Source: Actinomucor elegans (lineage: Eukaryota > Mucoromycota > Mucoromycetes > Mucorales > Mucoraceae). Taken from it: 64,000 nucleotides of DNA. The DNA is taken from NCBI GenBank assembly GCA_026027325.1, contig JAMSLZ010000004.1, forward strand, positions 310,001-374,000. The letters run 5' to 3'. Under the pieces are notes generated by a model. The model saw only the letters and a program-made list of their open reading frames with translations, was not told the origin of the DNA and searched no databases. The stretch's first letter is position 1. Every line of letters begins with the position of its first letter. The translations under genes were made by a program, and so were the position numbers. Below, one piece after another: positions 1 through 10,582 of this stretch.

Positions 1-1486
1 TGAAGCAGTAATAGGTGGAGCAAGTGCATAGTAAATACCACACGTAAAGCCAAAAAGAACAGCAAAAGCCATAAGTGAGCCATAAGTCTTTGCAAAAGGC
101 CATAACAGCATACAGATAAGGCCTGAAAAGGTAGATGCCAACATGTACATATTCAAGCGACCAATGCGGTCAGCAAAGTAACCTAGCACGATACGGCCGA
201 TGGCGTTCATAGCGCAAGCTACACCTACAATGTTGGACGAATCAGTAGGGCTAATGCCATATGTAGCACAGTATTCTATTAGTAAGTAAAAAGGTCAGTC
301 ATTAATAGCTATCAGTAGTCAATTGTGTACGCACTTGGCAAATAAAATAGAGGAATCAGATAGCCAGTGAGAGAGATAACCACACCAAAAAGCATAATAA
401 CAAAATTAGCGTCTTTGAGCATAGCAGGTTTGATAGGCGAACGCACAGGTTGCTTATGATGGCCAGGTGGAAGACGCGTGCGGATCAAACAAGATGCAAT
501 AAAGCAGATACCAAATGCCATCAGACCAACAATGCGGTGGGTCCAAGGAAGGCCGTATTTCTCAACCAAAGAACTAACCATTGGACTCAATGCCAAACCA
601 CCAAATCCAGACCCAGCGGAACTGATTCCCATAGCTGTACCACGCTTTGTAGTAAACCATTGAGGAATAACAGCTACAACAGACATGTATACCAAAGAAG
701 ATCCAATACCGAAGAGGACACCTTGTGATAGGTAAAGATGCCATACTTCAGTACTGAAACCAGCAAGGATAAGGCCTAAAGACATCAATACACTACCAAT
801 CATCATAGTCAATTTAGCACCCAAACGGGCCAACAAAGGACTAATAGGCGAGAAAATGTTCAAACAGACAAGTAGAGTGGAACCGACGCCCATCAATTCC
901 ATGGTGGTGGCTTTATCTTTAAGGACTGTAGTTGCGTAAGCATTTGAAAATACACCTAAGGAAAATAAGGTTTAGATCTGTGAAATAAGAAGTAAAACTG
1001 TTTAACCGAGAAAATAAAAAGTTTACCCCAAATTGACGCTGTGCCAAACATGATGAAATTAATTAGAAATCCTACAATTGCGACCACCCTGAGATCAGAT
1101 CAGAAAACCCTGGATCAGCAAATATGTTTGATTTGATTTATTGTACTCACCATCCATAACCACCGTCTGGAATACCATCATAAAATGAGTCCTTGGGCAG
1201 TTCAATGATACTGGCAATAGTAGTAACATCTGGATGTACAACATATTTAGTATCTGTCATTAATAAATAAATTGTGTTATTTACTTGTTTTGACAGGTTC
1301 AACTGCTTGTAAACCGCCAGCTTCTACATCGTATTTCTCTGTTCTAGTTGTAGATATCTTTTCCAAATCAGTGCTGTGTTGATTATTAGGTGTCAATGTC
1401 AAGTCATTTTGTTCGTCGTATGATAATGAAGATCTACGAGTCTCTTCTCTGAATATCTCATTTGGATATGCAGTATGTTTACTCAT
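1..1486 (-). CDS. MFS transporter, monocarboxylate (MCT/Mch) family, 3' end beyond window
   Basis: Multi-pass plasma-membrane transporter of the MCT branch of the major facilitator superfamily; fungal members carry monocarboxylates, riboflavin or unknown solutes, so the substrate cannot be assigned. Five exons are visible: 1486-1285, 1229-1151, 1088-1027, 955-335 and 275-1, about 413 residues, with the C-terminal part of the second helix bundle missing. The start (residues MSKHTAYPN) gives a polar cytoplasmic tail of about 70 residues before the family signature DGGYGW at the first helix. Later landmarks are the helices around GIGSSLVYMSVVAVIP and the loop AMNAIGRIVLGYFADRIG, typical of the MFS loop 8-9 motif. 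Intron 1 (1230-1284) has a TACTAA branch site; skipping to an earlier AG would give a 31-nt intron, which is unlikely. No frame damage seen. Family call is firm, substrate unknown. Confidence 0.9.
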
Positions 1487-2969
1487 GATGATATAGTAGC
1501 TGTTTAAGAAGGGAAGGAAAACTTTTTTTTTTTTAAACTTTAGGTTCTCTTTTATATATGAATGAATATCCGCTTAAAACTTTTGGTTCGTCCTGAAAAT
1601 TTAGCCGGGCATCTATTGTTATCTGGAAATGAATACACATTAGATCTCTTATCAATGCAGCTTTAGCGCGTACGAATGCGCCTTGCTTGACGTATGCGCC
1701 ACCCGAGAAAACGACAGAACCGAGGTTATTTTCTTACCTTCTGAGATGTCGCTTTGATACTCGGAACCTTGAATCTTGATGACTTTGAAATGTAAAACAT
1801 AATGATTTTCATTGGTTAACTTGGTATTTCTATGTCTTTATCACTAGTAAATGGCTCATAATAAATTAAAACAAGGTTTGTTCGTATCCAGAATTAATAA
1901 TCAGAAGCATTTTCCCCGCGTTTACGTTTTGCCTGTGTAAACATAAAAACGATTGTGTAACAATGCGATTGTTTTCTTATGAACAGCTGTATATATTCGG
2001 GAGATTCTTTAATTCCTGATCCGGGAAAACTCATCATTTAGTCTAATGGGACAAATGTGCGTAGAACATACAATAAAACAAAGATAGTATACACCAAATG
2101 AAAAAGTTATCAGATGTGGTAGGCTATTTCACACATGAAAAACTAATTGGAAGCAACATTGATGGATAATTGATGGAGAAATCTAGAATATAAAAACACA
2201 TGTCCTATTCACAACCAGTCACCAAATATAACATATACTTGCGACGCTTGACTATGTAACGTTCTAGTGGATAAAGCAATTCATTTTGAATATGAATAAC
2301 TAATCAAATGCAGTATTAAACCGAGATCGGCTGAGAGATCTACAGAAAATAATTACTAAGGATATTTTTTGGTAGCTTTGAGATCACGTTTTAGAGGCCT
2401 AATTTTTAAGTAATATAAGTTCATTATAATAGAGAGTGTATCGTAATATTTGTTTTGTATTTTTTTTTTTTTTTTTGAATATAAACGATTCGAGAAATCA
2501 ATGTAAAACCAAAGATCTAAGGAGTAGGCTTCTAATCAATGAAATTTTATAGACTCATAGAAATAGACTAAAATTGTACCAAACGACGTAAATTAAATCT
2601 CGAATAGGTTTTATTAATTAAATAAATATTTTATGTATCTCAAAAGTGTGGATAAAAGTCTAGTATCCCTTTCTTCGATTGGTGGTAATCTAAAACTGAT
2701 TAATTTAATGCGTTGCTGTTTAAGATTTGAACTTGAGCAATGCAAATAATGTTCGGATATGTAAAGAGTGTACCAATGCAACCTGTTTGTAATTTATATC
2801 AAATACTGAAAGAAAAATCGTCATTAATTTCCTCTGCAAACAAACCTCCTGTCAATTTGGACCGCTAACTTGCATTCTTACTGATATCATTACATCTTTT
2901 GATAGTGATATTGTTGATCGTTCTATGAATTTATTCAAGGCATACCTCAAAATCTCGACACTATATTAG
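1487..2969. other. AT-rich spacer upstream of the transporter
   Basis: The first 150 bases are the transporter's 5' flank, with an oligo-T tract near 1524-1534. Apart from a dispersed-repeat copy near 2302-2342 and a T15 run near 2460, I see no coding signal, tRNA or structured element. Confidence 0.6.
2302..2342 (+). repeat. Dispersed short repeat, copy A
   Basis: Contains ACCGAGATCGGCTGAGAGAT preceded by an ATCAAATGCAGTATTAA-like segment. The same core appears in both orientations in at least seven other spacers of the window (see the findings). Confidence 0.55.
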
Positions 2970-3470
2970 CCTATCACTAACGGTTGCATTGAGCGGTTTA
3001 ATAAAACATCGATTAAGACAAGGGAGAAGTTATCTATGAATAATCCGAGTGTTTGGGATGAATACTTGGATCATGTGTTATATGCCTGTAGAACAAAAGC
3101 CCATTCAGTTTTCGAAATACCACCTTATGATAAAACCCCAAATTCTACCCGTCAAAACCTACCTTAGTTTCTAAGAAAATTACTTTGCATGAAACGTCTA
3201 GTTCAAATTGATAATAGAAATATGCAAACTGATTATTATAATGCTCTTCATGAAGGCTATGCTTCAAAATGGCTACGATCAAGAGAAAATAGTTTGCTAC
3301 TTGTATTAAAATGACATGTATTCGGTATAATACTTACTCAAAAATGGATGGCAAGCTTAAAACTGAAGCATTCGCTGTTGTTTCTTGCTTCACTAATGGT
3401 GCATGTCAATTTGTTGATAAAGTCGGAAGAGTATCAAAATACCGTGTTAACATAGGCTCATTAAAATAAA
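2970..3470 (+). pseudogene. Ty3/gypsy integrase relic
   Basis: Translation from 2970 gives TNGCIERFNKT, WDEYLDHVLYACRTK and FEIPPYD, the core-end pattern of Ty3/gypsy integrases (NGxxERFN, WDxYLxxxxxAYR, FxxxYG). A stop follows at about 3166. After frame changes, a second stretch around 3390-3465 reads like the integrase C-terminal segment (ACQFVDKVGRVSKYRVN). No LTRs, reverse transcriptase or intact frame surround it, so this is an old fragment of a retroelement pol gene, not a functional element. Confidence 0.75.
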
Positions 3471-4084
3471 TACATCTTAAAGATTGATTGGTCTGAGGTG
3501 TATTATATGTATCACTTAGTCGTTTATATATTATGCATCTGATCTCTTTACTTTTATATTCTATTCATTAAATTCCAATAGCATCGCGATTAGTCAATTA
3601 ATAAACTTATCTTTATAATTACTGCTGATTTTTTATATTTAGTTAATTTATATAATTATTACATTTGAAGTCTCCCACAAAAACCAAGATTCACCTTTTT
3701 CATTAAAAGACTTGAATCTCACGGAGCCTCAAGCTAAAATTTACGGAACATCATCGACTTGGCGGTAATCTGTTATTTCACAGTCATGTGACTAATAACT
3801 GCCGCCAGGACGGGAATTAGCTGTTGACCCTGAATTATTCTGGCTTTGAATAGTACACCTTTCAATGCTTTAATGTTAGTTCATTTAATAGAAATTTTCG
3901 GATATATACACTGTTTTAATGCGATTTATACAAATTCTATTATTCAATTTATCGATATAATCAGCTTATAGTATTCGTTTAAAAGCATGTGAATAGTATG
4001 CAGTTTTTAAATTTCAGCTTTTACATAATATCAATATTCTAAAACATATGACGTTTTTTTAAAACATAGTCATCTCCTGAATCC
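3471..4084. other. Spacer between integrase relic and inverted arm
   Basis: AT-rich. A short imperfect hairpin around 3760-3820 (CTTGGCGGTAAT versus a later ACTGCCGCCAGG) is the only structure noticed. No gene seen. Confidence 0.5.
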
Positions 4085-5160
4085 GTTTATATTTCTAATT
4101 GGCTGTAGAGATAATGTAAGCTACGCCAACCAAAGACCTATCTGCTATTTCTACTTTATCTTTTTTTTTAAAAGAAACCTTGAATGGATATCTATTGTTT
4201 AGACAAATCTCGCGCAAGATTTGATTGCTTGTCGAATGGTAAAAGGATCGTGTTGCATTTCATGCATATAATCTGTGGGTATTTTTGGTCTTTATATTAG
4301 CATGTTTGGATTTACCTTGTCGCGTCTTTGGTATATAAAACCATTAAAAAAAAGTCATCCAAGCTATCATTTCATTATATCCATCTTTGCAAGTGATTCT
4401 TTGCATTGAAATCTGTGTTTCTAAAGAGACACGTTAAATAAAACGCGTATTTTTTTTTCTAAAGAAAAAAAAAAAAAGATCGCCAAACCTTTTTGGGTTC
4501 TTATGCATATATGTTGATTAGCCACAACCATTCAAATGATCATTCAAAAAGCTTTCGTCTGCTTTTTTGAGTCCCATAAACCTCTTTTCACATTTACAAT
4601 AACAGAATGAATCCTGAAAGAAACAATAACAGAATGAATCCTGAAAGAAACAATAACAGAATGGATCCCGAAAATAACGACCAAGAAATAAACCCTGATC
4701 TTCAAAGAGCTTTGGAGCTGTTTGAAGAGGAAAGTCCAGAGGTGAGACCTTATTGTAACACTTTTTTTTATTGCTATGCACAAGTTACTAAATTGCTTTC
4801 AATATTAGACAGCTCGAAACCCATTACTTAAACAATATGAAAATATGTTCTTCGCTAGCTTGATAAAAGGTAAAGCACAATATCTGCTGTTTGGTCGTTT
4901 TTGCTTGTTCTTTACTCACAACTATATCATTAGGTGTATTTGGTGAATCCGCTTTACGAGCCAGCAGCCGACTCGCCGCAGCATACTACTATCCAGGACC
5001 ACCGCCAATTTTTGGTAGTAGCTATGCATCAGCTAGACAGCAAGAGACAGCAGCCAGCACTAGCACATTGCAAACAACAGACACAAGTCCCCCACACAGC
5101 ACAACCAACAGGGAAGTGGCTGATAATGACGTTGATACTACAAATACGGCTACTGCAGAG
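4085..5160 (+). repeat. Left arm of a ~1.05 kb inverted duplication
   Basis: From GTTTATATTTCTAATTGG (4085) to about 5160 this segment matches, in inverted orientation, 9203-10253. It includes a shared promoter region, the 5' UTR and the first coding exons of the same gene. Differences are few: the left arm has an extra 27-bp tandem unit at 4607-4660 (two MNPERNNNR units against one on the right), a few codon changes (YYYPGPPP versus YYQPEPSP) and oligo-A length changes. No target-site duplication could be recognised outside the ends, so I call it an inverted segmental duplication and not a proven transposon. Confidence 0.9.
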
Positions 5161-8145
5161 TCTCACCAGGTTTTTCTTGAGGATCCTGAATCTCCTCCAC
5201 CATCTCCTCCATTATCCACACGCCCCTCAACTCCAATCATTCCTCTTTATCCGGTAGATGATAATGACCTTTTTCACAATGCTGATGATCATAACTTGAT
5301 CGCTGTTAATGATCAAAGACTCGTAGATCAAGAAATTCTATCGTCTGGAGATTCTTCTGCGTCCAATGTTTCTTCTTTATTTGATGCGCCTTTGTTTGAA
5401 GAATCTTCTTCGTCGGAGGTGTTTTCTCTGTCTGAGGAGTCGGCTTCATCTGGAGCATCGTCTCCACCTGGAGCACTATCTCCGTTTAGAGGATTGTCTC
5501 CGTTTAGAGGATTGTCTCCGTTTGGAACACTGTCTCCGTTTAGAGCACCGTCTCCATTTGGACCATTGTCTCCATTTGGAGCATTATCTCCGTTTGGAGC
5601 ATTGTCTCCATCTGGAACATCATCTCCATTTGCACTGCCGTCTCCGTTTGCAGTGTCATCTCCGTTTGCAGTGTCATCTCCGTTTGCAATATTGTCTCCA
5701 TCTGGGGCATCGTCTCCGTTCGCAGTATTGTCTCCATCTGGAGCATCGTCTCCGTTTGCAGTATCATCTCCGCCTGGAACATCGTCTCCACCTGTAACAT
5801 CTTCGCCTGGAGCATCGTCTTCGCCTGGAGCATCGTCTTCGCCTGGAGCATCGCCTCCGCCTGGAGCATCGTCTTCGCCTGGAGCATCGCCTCCGCCTGG
5901 AGCATCGTCTCCGCCTGGAGCATCGTCTCCGTCTGAAACGTCGTCTTTGTCGGATGAAGACTCTTTACCTGGATCCAACGTCGCTGTTATTACTGCAGTC
6001 AATATATCCGCAAAACGTAAGCGAGATAGTGATGATGAGGGTCATCAGAACAAAGCCAAATCTTTCAAGTCAACTACACGACCTATCCGACAACAGATCA
6101 CTTCTAAATTTGATCAACTGGCCACTCCCTTTACTACGAGGTTAATCGAAAAAATAAGTAATCCACTTCCTGCTTTTCATTCTGATACGCAAGCCTCTCT
6201 TAAGAACTGGAAAGAGGAAGAGACAAAATTAGCCCCGATGAATTGCGGAAGCGCCTCACCATTCAAATTAGCACACTCCACTATAGCTCCATTATTGAAT
6301 CGGGATGGCAGCTTGCGACTTTGGTGGTACGATGCGTATGAAGAATACAATAATGGTTCCATTTATCTGTTTGGAAAGGTAAGATATACACTAGCTAAAA
6401 CACATCAATGTCTGCTAATACATTTTTTATTTATTTATTAGGTGCTGGATGATTCTAAAAACAAGCATGTTAGCTGCTGTGTCCAGATTCCAAACATTAA
6501 GAGAGAATTGTACTTCCTTCCTTTCCCATACAAATTGGATGATGACGACAAACCAACAAGAGAGATAGTTGAATTGAAGGATGTTCGCCAAGAAATAGAA
6601 ACAATACTTGAACGAAAAGGCATCCGAAATTGGACCATGACCGAGTGCCAACGCCAATATGCATCAGGGCTGCCTGATGTCCCACCCAAAGCTACGTATA
6701 TAAAATTAAACTATAGCTTTACCGGTAAGAACAGGGCATTCGTTGATGAAATCATCGCTGCTAATCATCTAAAATAGATTATGAATTTCCTACCTCTATC
6801 AAAGGCAAAACGTTTAATCATGTCTTTGGTTGCAATACTGGTCCACTTGAGCATTTTATTATCAAGAATAATGTAAAAGGTCCTTGCTGGTTAGAGTTGA
6901 AGGATGTTACTGATGCCGAATCACCTGTAAGTCAAATGTCCATATATATATATGTAAACATGATACTCAAAACATTCTATTCTTGTAAAAGGTTTGGTGC
7001 CACTTCAATACTCAAATCAGTAAACCAGAGGATTGTTCAGTCATCAAAGATGATAATGGCAAGCAACTAAAAACCTCTCCACCTTTAACCATCTTGTCCC
7101 TCAATTTGCAAACAAAAATGAATCATGAAAAAAACACCAATGAAATTATTGCTGCCAGTATATTTTATTGTAAAGATAGTAAGTAGACGCCCCAAAGTAA
7201 ATCTTGTTAGCAAACTAATGGTTAATTAATATAGCATATATTGAGAAACAAAATTCTGTCGAGCATATCAAAGGTTCCAGAACTACTTTCATTAGGTCCA
7301 TGCCTGATGCAAACTACCCCTCAGATATCTACAGAGCAGTGGCCAAAGAAAACTTTGAAAGTAATCATAATATTATTCCTGTAATTTCTGAATCAGCATT
7401 ACTTTACAGTTTGTTAGGTATATCGAAGCATTTTACAATTTTCATGTTTTTTTTTTTACTAATTACCAATGTAGCGAAACTTCATAAAGTTGATCCTGAC
7501 GTTATCGTAGGACATAACGTTTCAAGCATAACTCTTGGTACTCTTTTACGCAAAATGAAAGAACTTGAAGTATCGTACTGGCCGGCACTAGGAAGACTTC
7601 GAATAAATAGATGGCCAACCATGGAATCTGATGCTGAAGACTTTGATACAATCACTTATCAGCAAAGTCACTTTATGGCTGGAAGGCTCGTATGCGATAC
7701 TTTTACTGCTTCTAAGAACTTTATATCCAGCAAATCGTATCATTTGTCTGAGCTAGCTTCTTCGCAGCTACACATTAAACGTGAGGACATCAATACGCAT
7801 AAATCGCATGACCATTTTGATGATAGCAATAGCATCATTGAATTGGCCAAACATTGCTCATTTGATGCTTTCCTTTCTTATGCTTTGATGGACAAATTAC
7901 GAGTCTTACCCTTAACCAAGCAATTGACGAACGTTTCTGGCAATCTCTGGTCAAGAAGTATCAATAGAACCCGATCTGGAAGGAACGAGTATTTTCTCTT
8001 GCACAACTTTTATAACAAGCAGTTTATCTGTCCTGATAAAGTTAGCCCCAAAGGCAAGCGTAATTTGGAGTTTGACGATGAGGAGCTGGAGCTTGAGATG
8101 CGTGAAAAGAAAAAGATGAAAGAAACTAATAATAATATAGTTTAA
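4607..8145 (+). CDS. Chimeric gene: unknown N-terminus + Ser-Pro repeats + N-terminal half of DNA polymerase alpha
   Basis: Eight exons (4607-4741, 4809-4869, 4934-6378, 6442-6724, 6778-6926, 6992-7178, 7235-7417, 7475-8145) join to an uninterrupted 1037-residue frame. Residues 1-140 or so come from the duplicated arm and are unrecognised; about 236-402 are six-residue Ser-Pro-Phe/Gly-Ala repeats. From about residue 446 on it matches the catalytic subunit of DNA polymerase alpha: WYDAYEE, YLFGKV, KHVSCCVQIPNI, YFLPFPYK, FNHVFG, KGPCWLELK, then the exonuclease-like domain DPDVIVGHN, GRLRINRWP, KSYHLSELA, LPLTKQLTNVSGN. The protein stops just after the VPDK-equivalent, before the palm, fingers and thumb, so it cannot polymerise. 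A stop near 6775 is removed by a canonical GTAAG..TAG intron. All introns keep phase, so the fragment is not decayed. It may be a recent truncation, a captured fragment or a new chimeric gene; expression is unknown. Confidence 0.8.
5448..5945 (+). repeat. 18-bp coding tandem repeat (Ser-Pro-x3 hexamers)
   Basis: Imperfect 18-bp units of the TCTCCGTTTGGAGCATTG type encode LSPFGA, SPFAVS and later SPPGAS/SSPGAS hexapeptides within exon 3 of the chimeric gene. The block changes composition gradually from Phe-Gly to Pro-Gly units, which is expected for tandem duplication with drift. It is low-complexity and probably disordered. Confidence 0.9.
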
Positions 8146-8243
8146 ATATATTGTAATAATAAATGTCTATTTATTATTGTTAAGTGATACATTGTAGATT
8201 CATGCATATTTTAAAAATTGTACGTTCATTGCCAATGAAGCTA

Positions 8244-8780
8244 TCAGTCATAAATTGTAGGGAAAACCAACAATGTCGATTCAGACCTATTGCTAATTAT
8301 TAGGCATACAGTTTTCTCAAAACTACCAATAAACATAAAACTATTAAAAAGCAAAAAGTATGCTTCCTGATAAACCAACTCCGAATTGTATGAGTTGGAA
8401 GTTAATGATTCTACCACTGCATTATAATATCTTTCAAGAAAATTGTTGAGCTTTGATATCCAAGCATTATTCTTGGATAACTGCTTCTTCAATTCTTCGC
8501 GTTTTTCTGGTATCCAATGCATAAAGATAAATTTTGTTGTATAACAAATTTTCTAAATTCCAATACTCGCCATTATATAATGAAGAAGATGGAGGAAATT
8601 CAGGGTCTTCAAGGTATACTTGGTAATAAGACTCTGAAGCAGTACTAGGAGAAGCAAATGAGATAACATGCAACATAATTCGAGGTCTACCAGCATTAAT
8701 ACGAGAATTGACATCAGAAGGAGTAGATATATCGTTATCCGAAGAATAATGTATATATACTTGACTTGATAGATATTATA
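8244..8780 (-). pseudogene. Relic related to the chimeric gene's middle segment
   Basis: On the minus strand the frame around 8676-8590 reads TASESYYQVYLEDPEFPP, clearly similar to ATAESHQVFLEDPESPPP at 5150-5200 of the left gene (roughly 70% at DNA level over ~65 bp). Downstream the reading shifts frame near 8520 into MHWIPEKREELKKQLS..., a coding-looking helical stretch to 8247. It lies inside the space between the two arms, in the same orientation as the right-arm gene. I read it as a diverged, frame-broken copy of a paralogue. Function unknown. Confidence 0.5.
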
Positions 8781-9110
8781 TATAATTATTCTGGTAAAAT
8801 AATCACACAATTGTAATAAAAAAATAGAGACTAATGTCCTGTGTGTCCTAATTATTGTATATATACCAGTGTTGTTGATTATATTATACAGCAATATAAT
8901 TCTTAAACTGAGATACGTTCCGTATATACATCTAGTGTGAACACAAATAAATGGCCACTAATCACAGTTCAAGAGCTAATTTTAAGTTAAATGAATAAAA
9001 CCAAGTCATAATCGACTTTATCTGCTTTTATTGCAATCGTCGTCAAAAGATCCATGTTTAATACACATAGCATCAACATCTTATGAAGAGGAGACTGTAT
9101 TTTGATACAT

Positions 9111-9730
9111 TCATTTTATATCTGAGGCGATGCTATCATCACTATTGAGTTCATCAAGCGCTTTATCAGAACGATGGCTTATCTTGGAGATGGTATGGGA
9201 AGATTCAGCAGCAGTCGTGTTTGTAGTATCAACATCATTATCAGCTACTTTCCTGTTGGTTGTGCTGTGTGGGGGACTTGTGTCTGTTGTTTGCAATGTG
9301 CTAGTGCTGGCTGCTGTCTCTTGCTGTCTAGCTGATGCATAGCTACTACCAAAAATTGGCGATGGTTCTGGCTGGTAGTATGCTGCGGCGAGTCGGCTGC
9401 TGGCTCGTAAAGCGGATTCACCAAATACACCTAATGATATAGTTGTGAGTAAAGAACAAGCAAAAACGACCAAACAGCAGATATTGTGCTTTACCTTTTA
9501 TCAAGCTGGCAAAGTACATATTTTCATATTGTTTAAGTAATGGGTTTCGAGCTGTCTAAGATTGAAAGCAGTTTAGTAACTTGTGCATAGCAATAAAAAA
9601 AAGTGTTACAATAAGGTCTCACCTCTGGACTTTCCTCTTCAAACAGCTCCAAAGCTCTTTGAAGATCAGGGTTTATTTCTTGGTCGTTATTTTCGGGATC
9701 CATTCTGTTATTGTTTCTTTCAGGATTCAT
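9111..9730 (-). CDS. Unrecognised 162-aa protein, right-arm copy of the duplicated gene
   Basis: Exons 9730-9623, 9555-9495 and 9430-9111 join in frame to 162 residues. The first ~130 residues are nearly identical to the N-terminus of the polymerase-alpha chimera (MNPERNNNRMDPENN, ALELFEEESPE, YFASLIKGVFGESALRASS, TSTLQTTDTSPPHS). The two diverge right after the TTNT..AES segment, where the inverted duplication ends, and this copy finishes with an acidic tail DELNSDDSIASDIK. No signal peptide, membrane segment or known domain is evident; Gln, Ser and Thr content is high after residue 80. Exon borders use normal GT-AG sites. It could be the original gene, with the left copy fused to polymerase alpha, or both could be derived. 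Confidence 0.55.
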
Positions 9731-10253
9731 TCTGTTATTGTAAATGTGAAAAGAGGTTTATGGGACTCAAAAAAGCAGACGAAAGCTTTTTGAATGATCA
9801 TTTGAATGGTTGTGGCTAATCAACATATATGCATAAGAACCCAAAAAGGTTTGGCGATCTTTTTTTTTTTTTTTTTTTAGAAAAAAAAATACGCGTTTTA
9901 TTTAACGTGTCTCTTTAGAAACACAGATTTCAATGCAAAGAATCACTTGCAAAGATGGATATAATGAAATGATAGCTTGGATGACTTTTTTTAATGGTTT
10001 TATATACCAAAGACGCGACAAGGTAAATCCAAACATGCTAATATAAAGACCAAAAATACCCACAGATTATATGCATGAAATGCAACACGATCCTTTTACC
10101 ATTCGACAAGCAATCAAATCTTGCGCGAGATTCGTCTAAACAATAGATATCCATTCAAGGTTTCTTTTAAAAAAAAAGATAAAGTAGAAATAGCAGATAG
10201 GTCTTTGGTTGGCGTAGCTTACATTATCTCTACAGCCAATTAGAAATATAAAC
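9203..10253 (-). repeat. Right arm of the inverted duplication
   Basis: Inverted match to 4085-5160, ending at CCAATTAGAAATATAAAC (10253). It contains one copy of the 27-bp unit that is doubled on the left, and a longer oligo-T tract near 9861. Arm-to-arm spacing is about 4.0 kb. Confidence 0.9.
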
Positions 10254-10582
10254 AAATCAAAGAAACCTCTCAAGTGCACTAGTAAAAAAATTTTTTCTCA
10301 AGAGATAATCTTTCAGAACTATTGTATACTAATGTCATATGTTTATTAAATTTGAAAACGATATCATAAGTACATAATAGTTGAAAGTCAAAGGTTGTAT
10401 ATTATTTTCATTTTTTTTTTTAAATGAAATGCTACTAGGCGTTTATATTGTTAAACGAAATAATAAAAACAATGGAAAACATATTTTTTATTTTGACCAA
10501 ACAGCGCCACTGCTGCTGCTGCTGCTTTTTTTTTTTAAAAAAAAATGCTTCTATCCAACTAAAAAACAGCACTGAAAGCAAC
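10254..10582. other. Spacer with CTG and oligo-T tracts
   Basis: Holds a short (CTG)6-like run at about 10508-10526 followed by a T10/A9 stretch that could fold into a hairpin. The right part is the 3' flank of the Nudix gene. No gene seen. Confidence 0.5.

Noticed and set aside
4518..4783. Minus-strand open frames over the start of the chimeric gene
   Set aside because: They are complements of the 27-bp repeat and of coding exon 1; the same frames recur in the right arm only because of the duplication.
5328..6002. 224-codon antisense open frame
   Set aside because: It is the complement of the 18-bp repeat block, whose composition avoids stops on both strands; no start context, introns or homology support it.
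6725..6777. Apparent frameshift and stop (TAG at 6775) in the polymerase-alpha fragment
   Set aside because: The segment is a normal 53-nt intron (GTAAGA ... GCTAATC ... AAATAG); removing it joins YSFT to DYEFP and continues the conserved FNHVFG frame.
4085..10253. A long-TIR transposon with target-site duplication
   Set aside because: Flanks were compared at both ends (CTGAATCC before 4085, AAATCAAAG after 10253) and show no direct duplicate; no transposase is inside.
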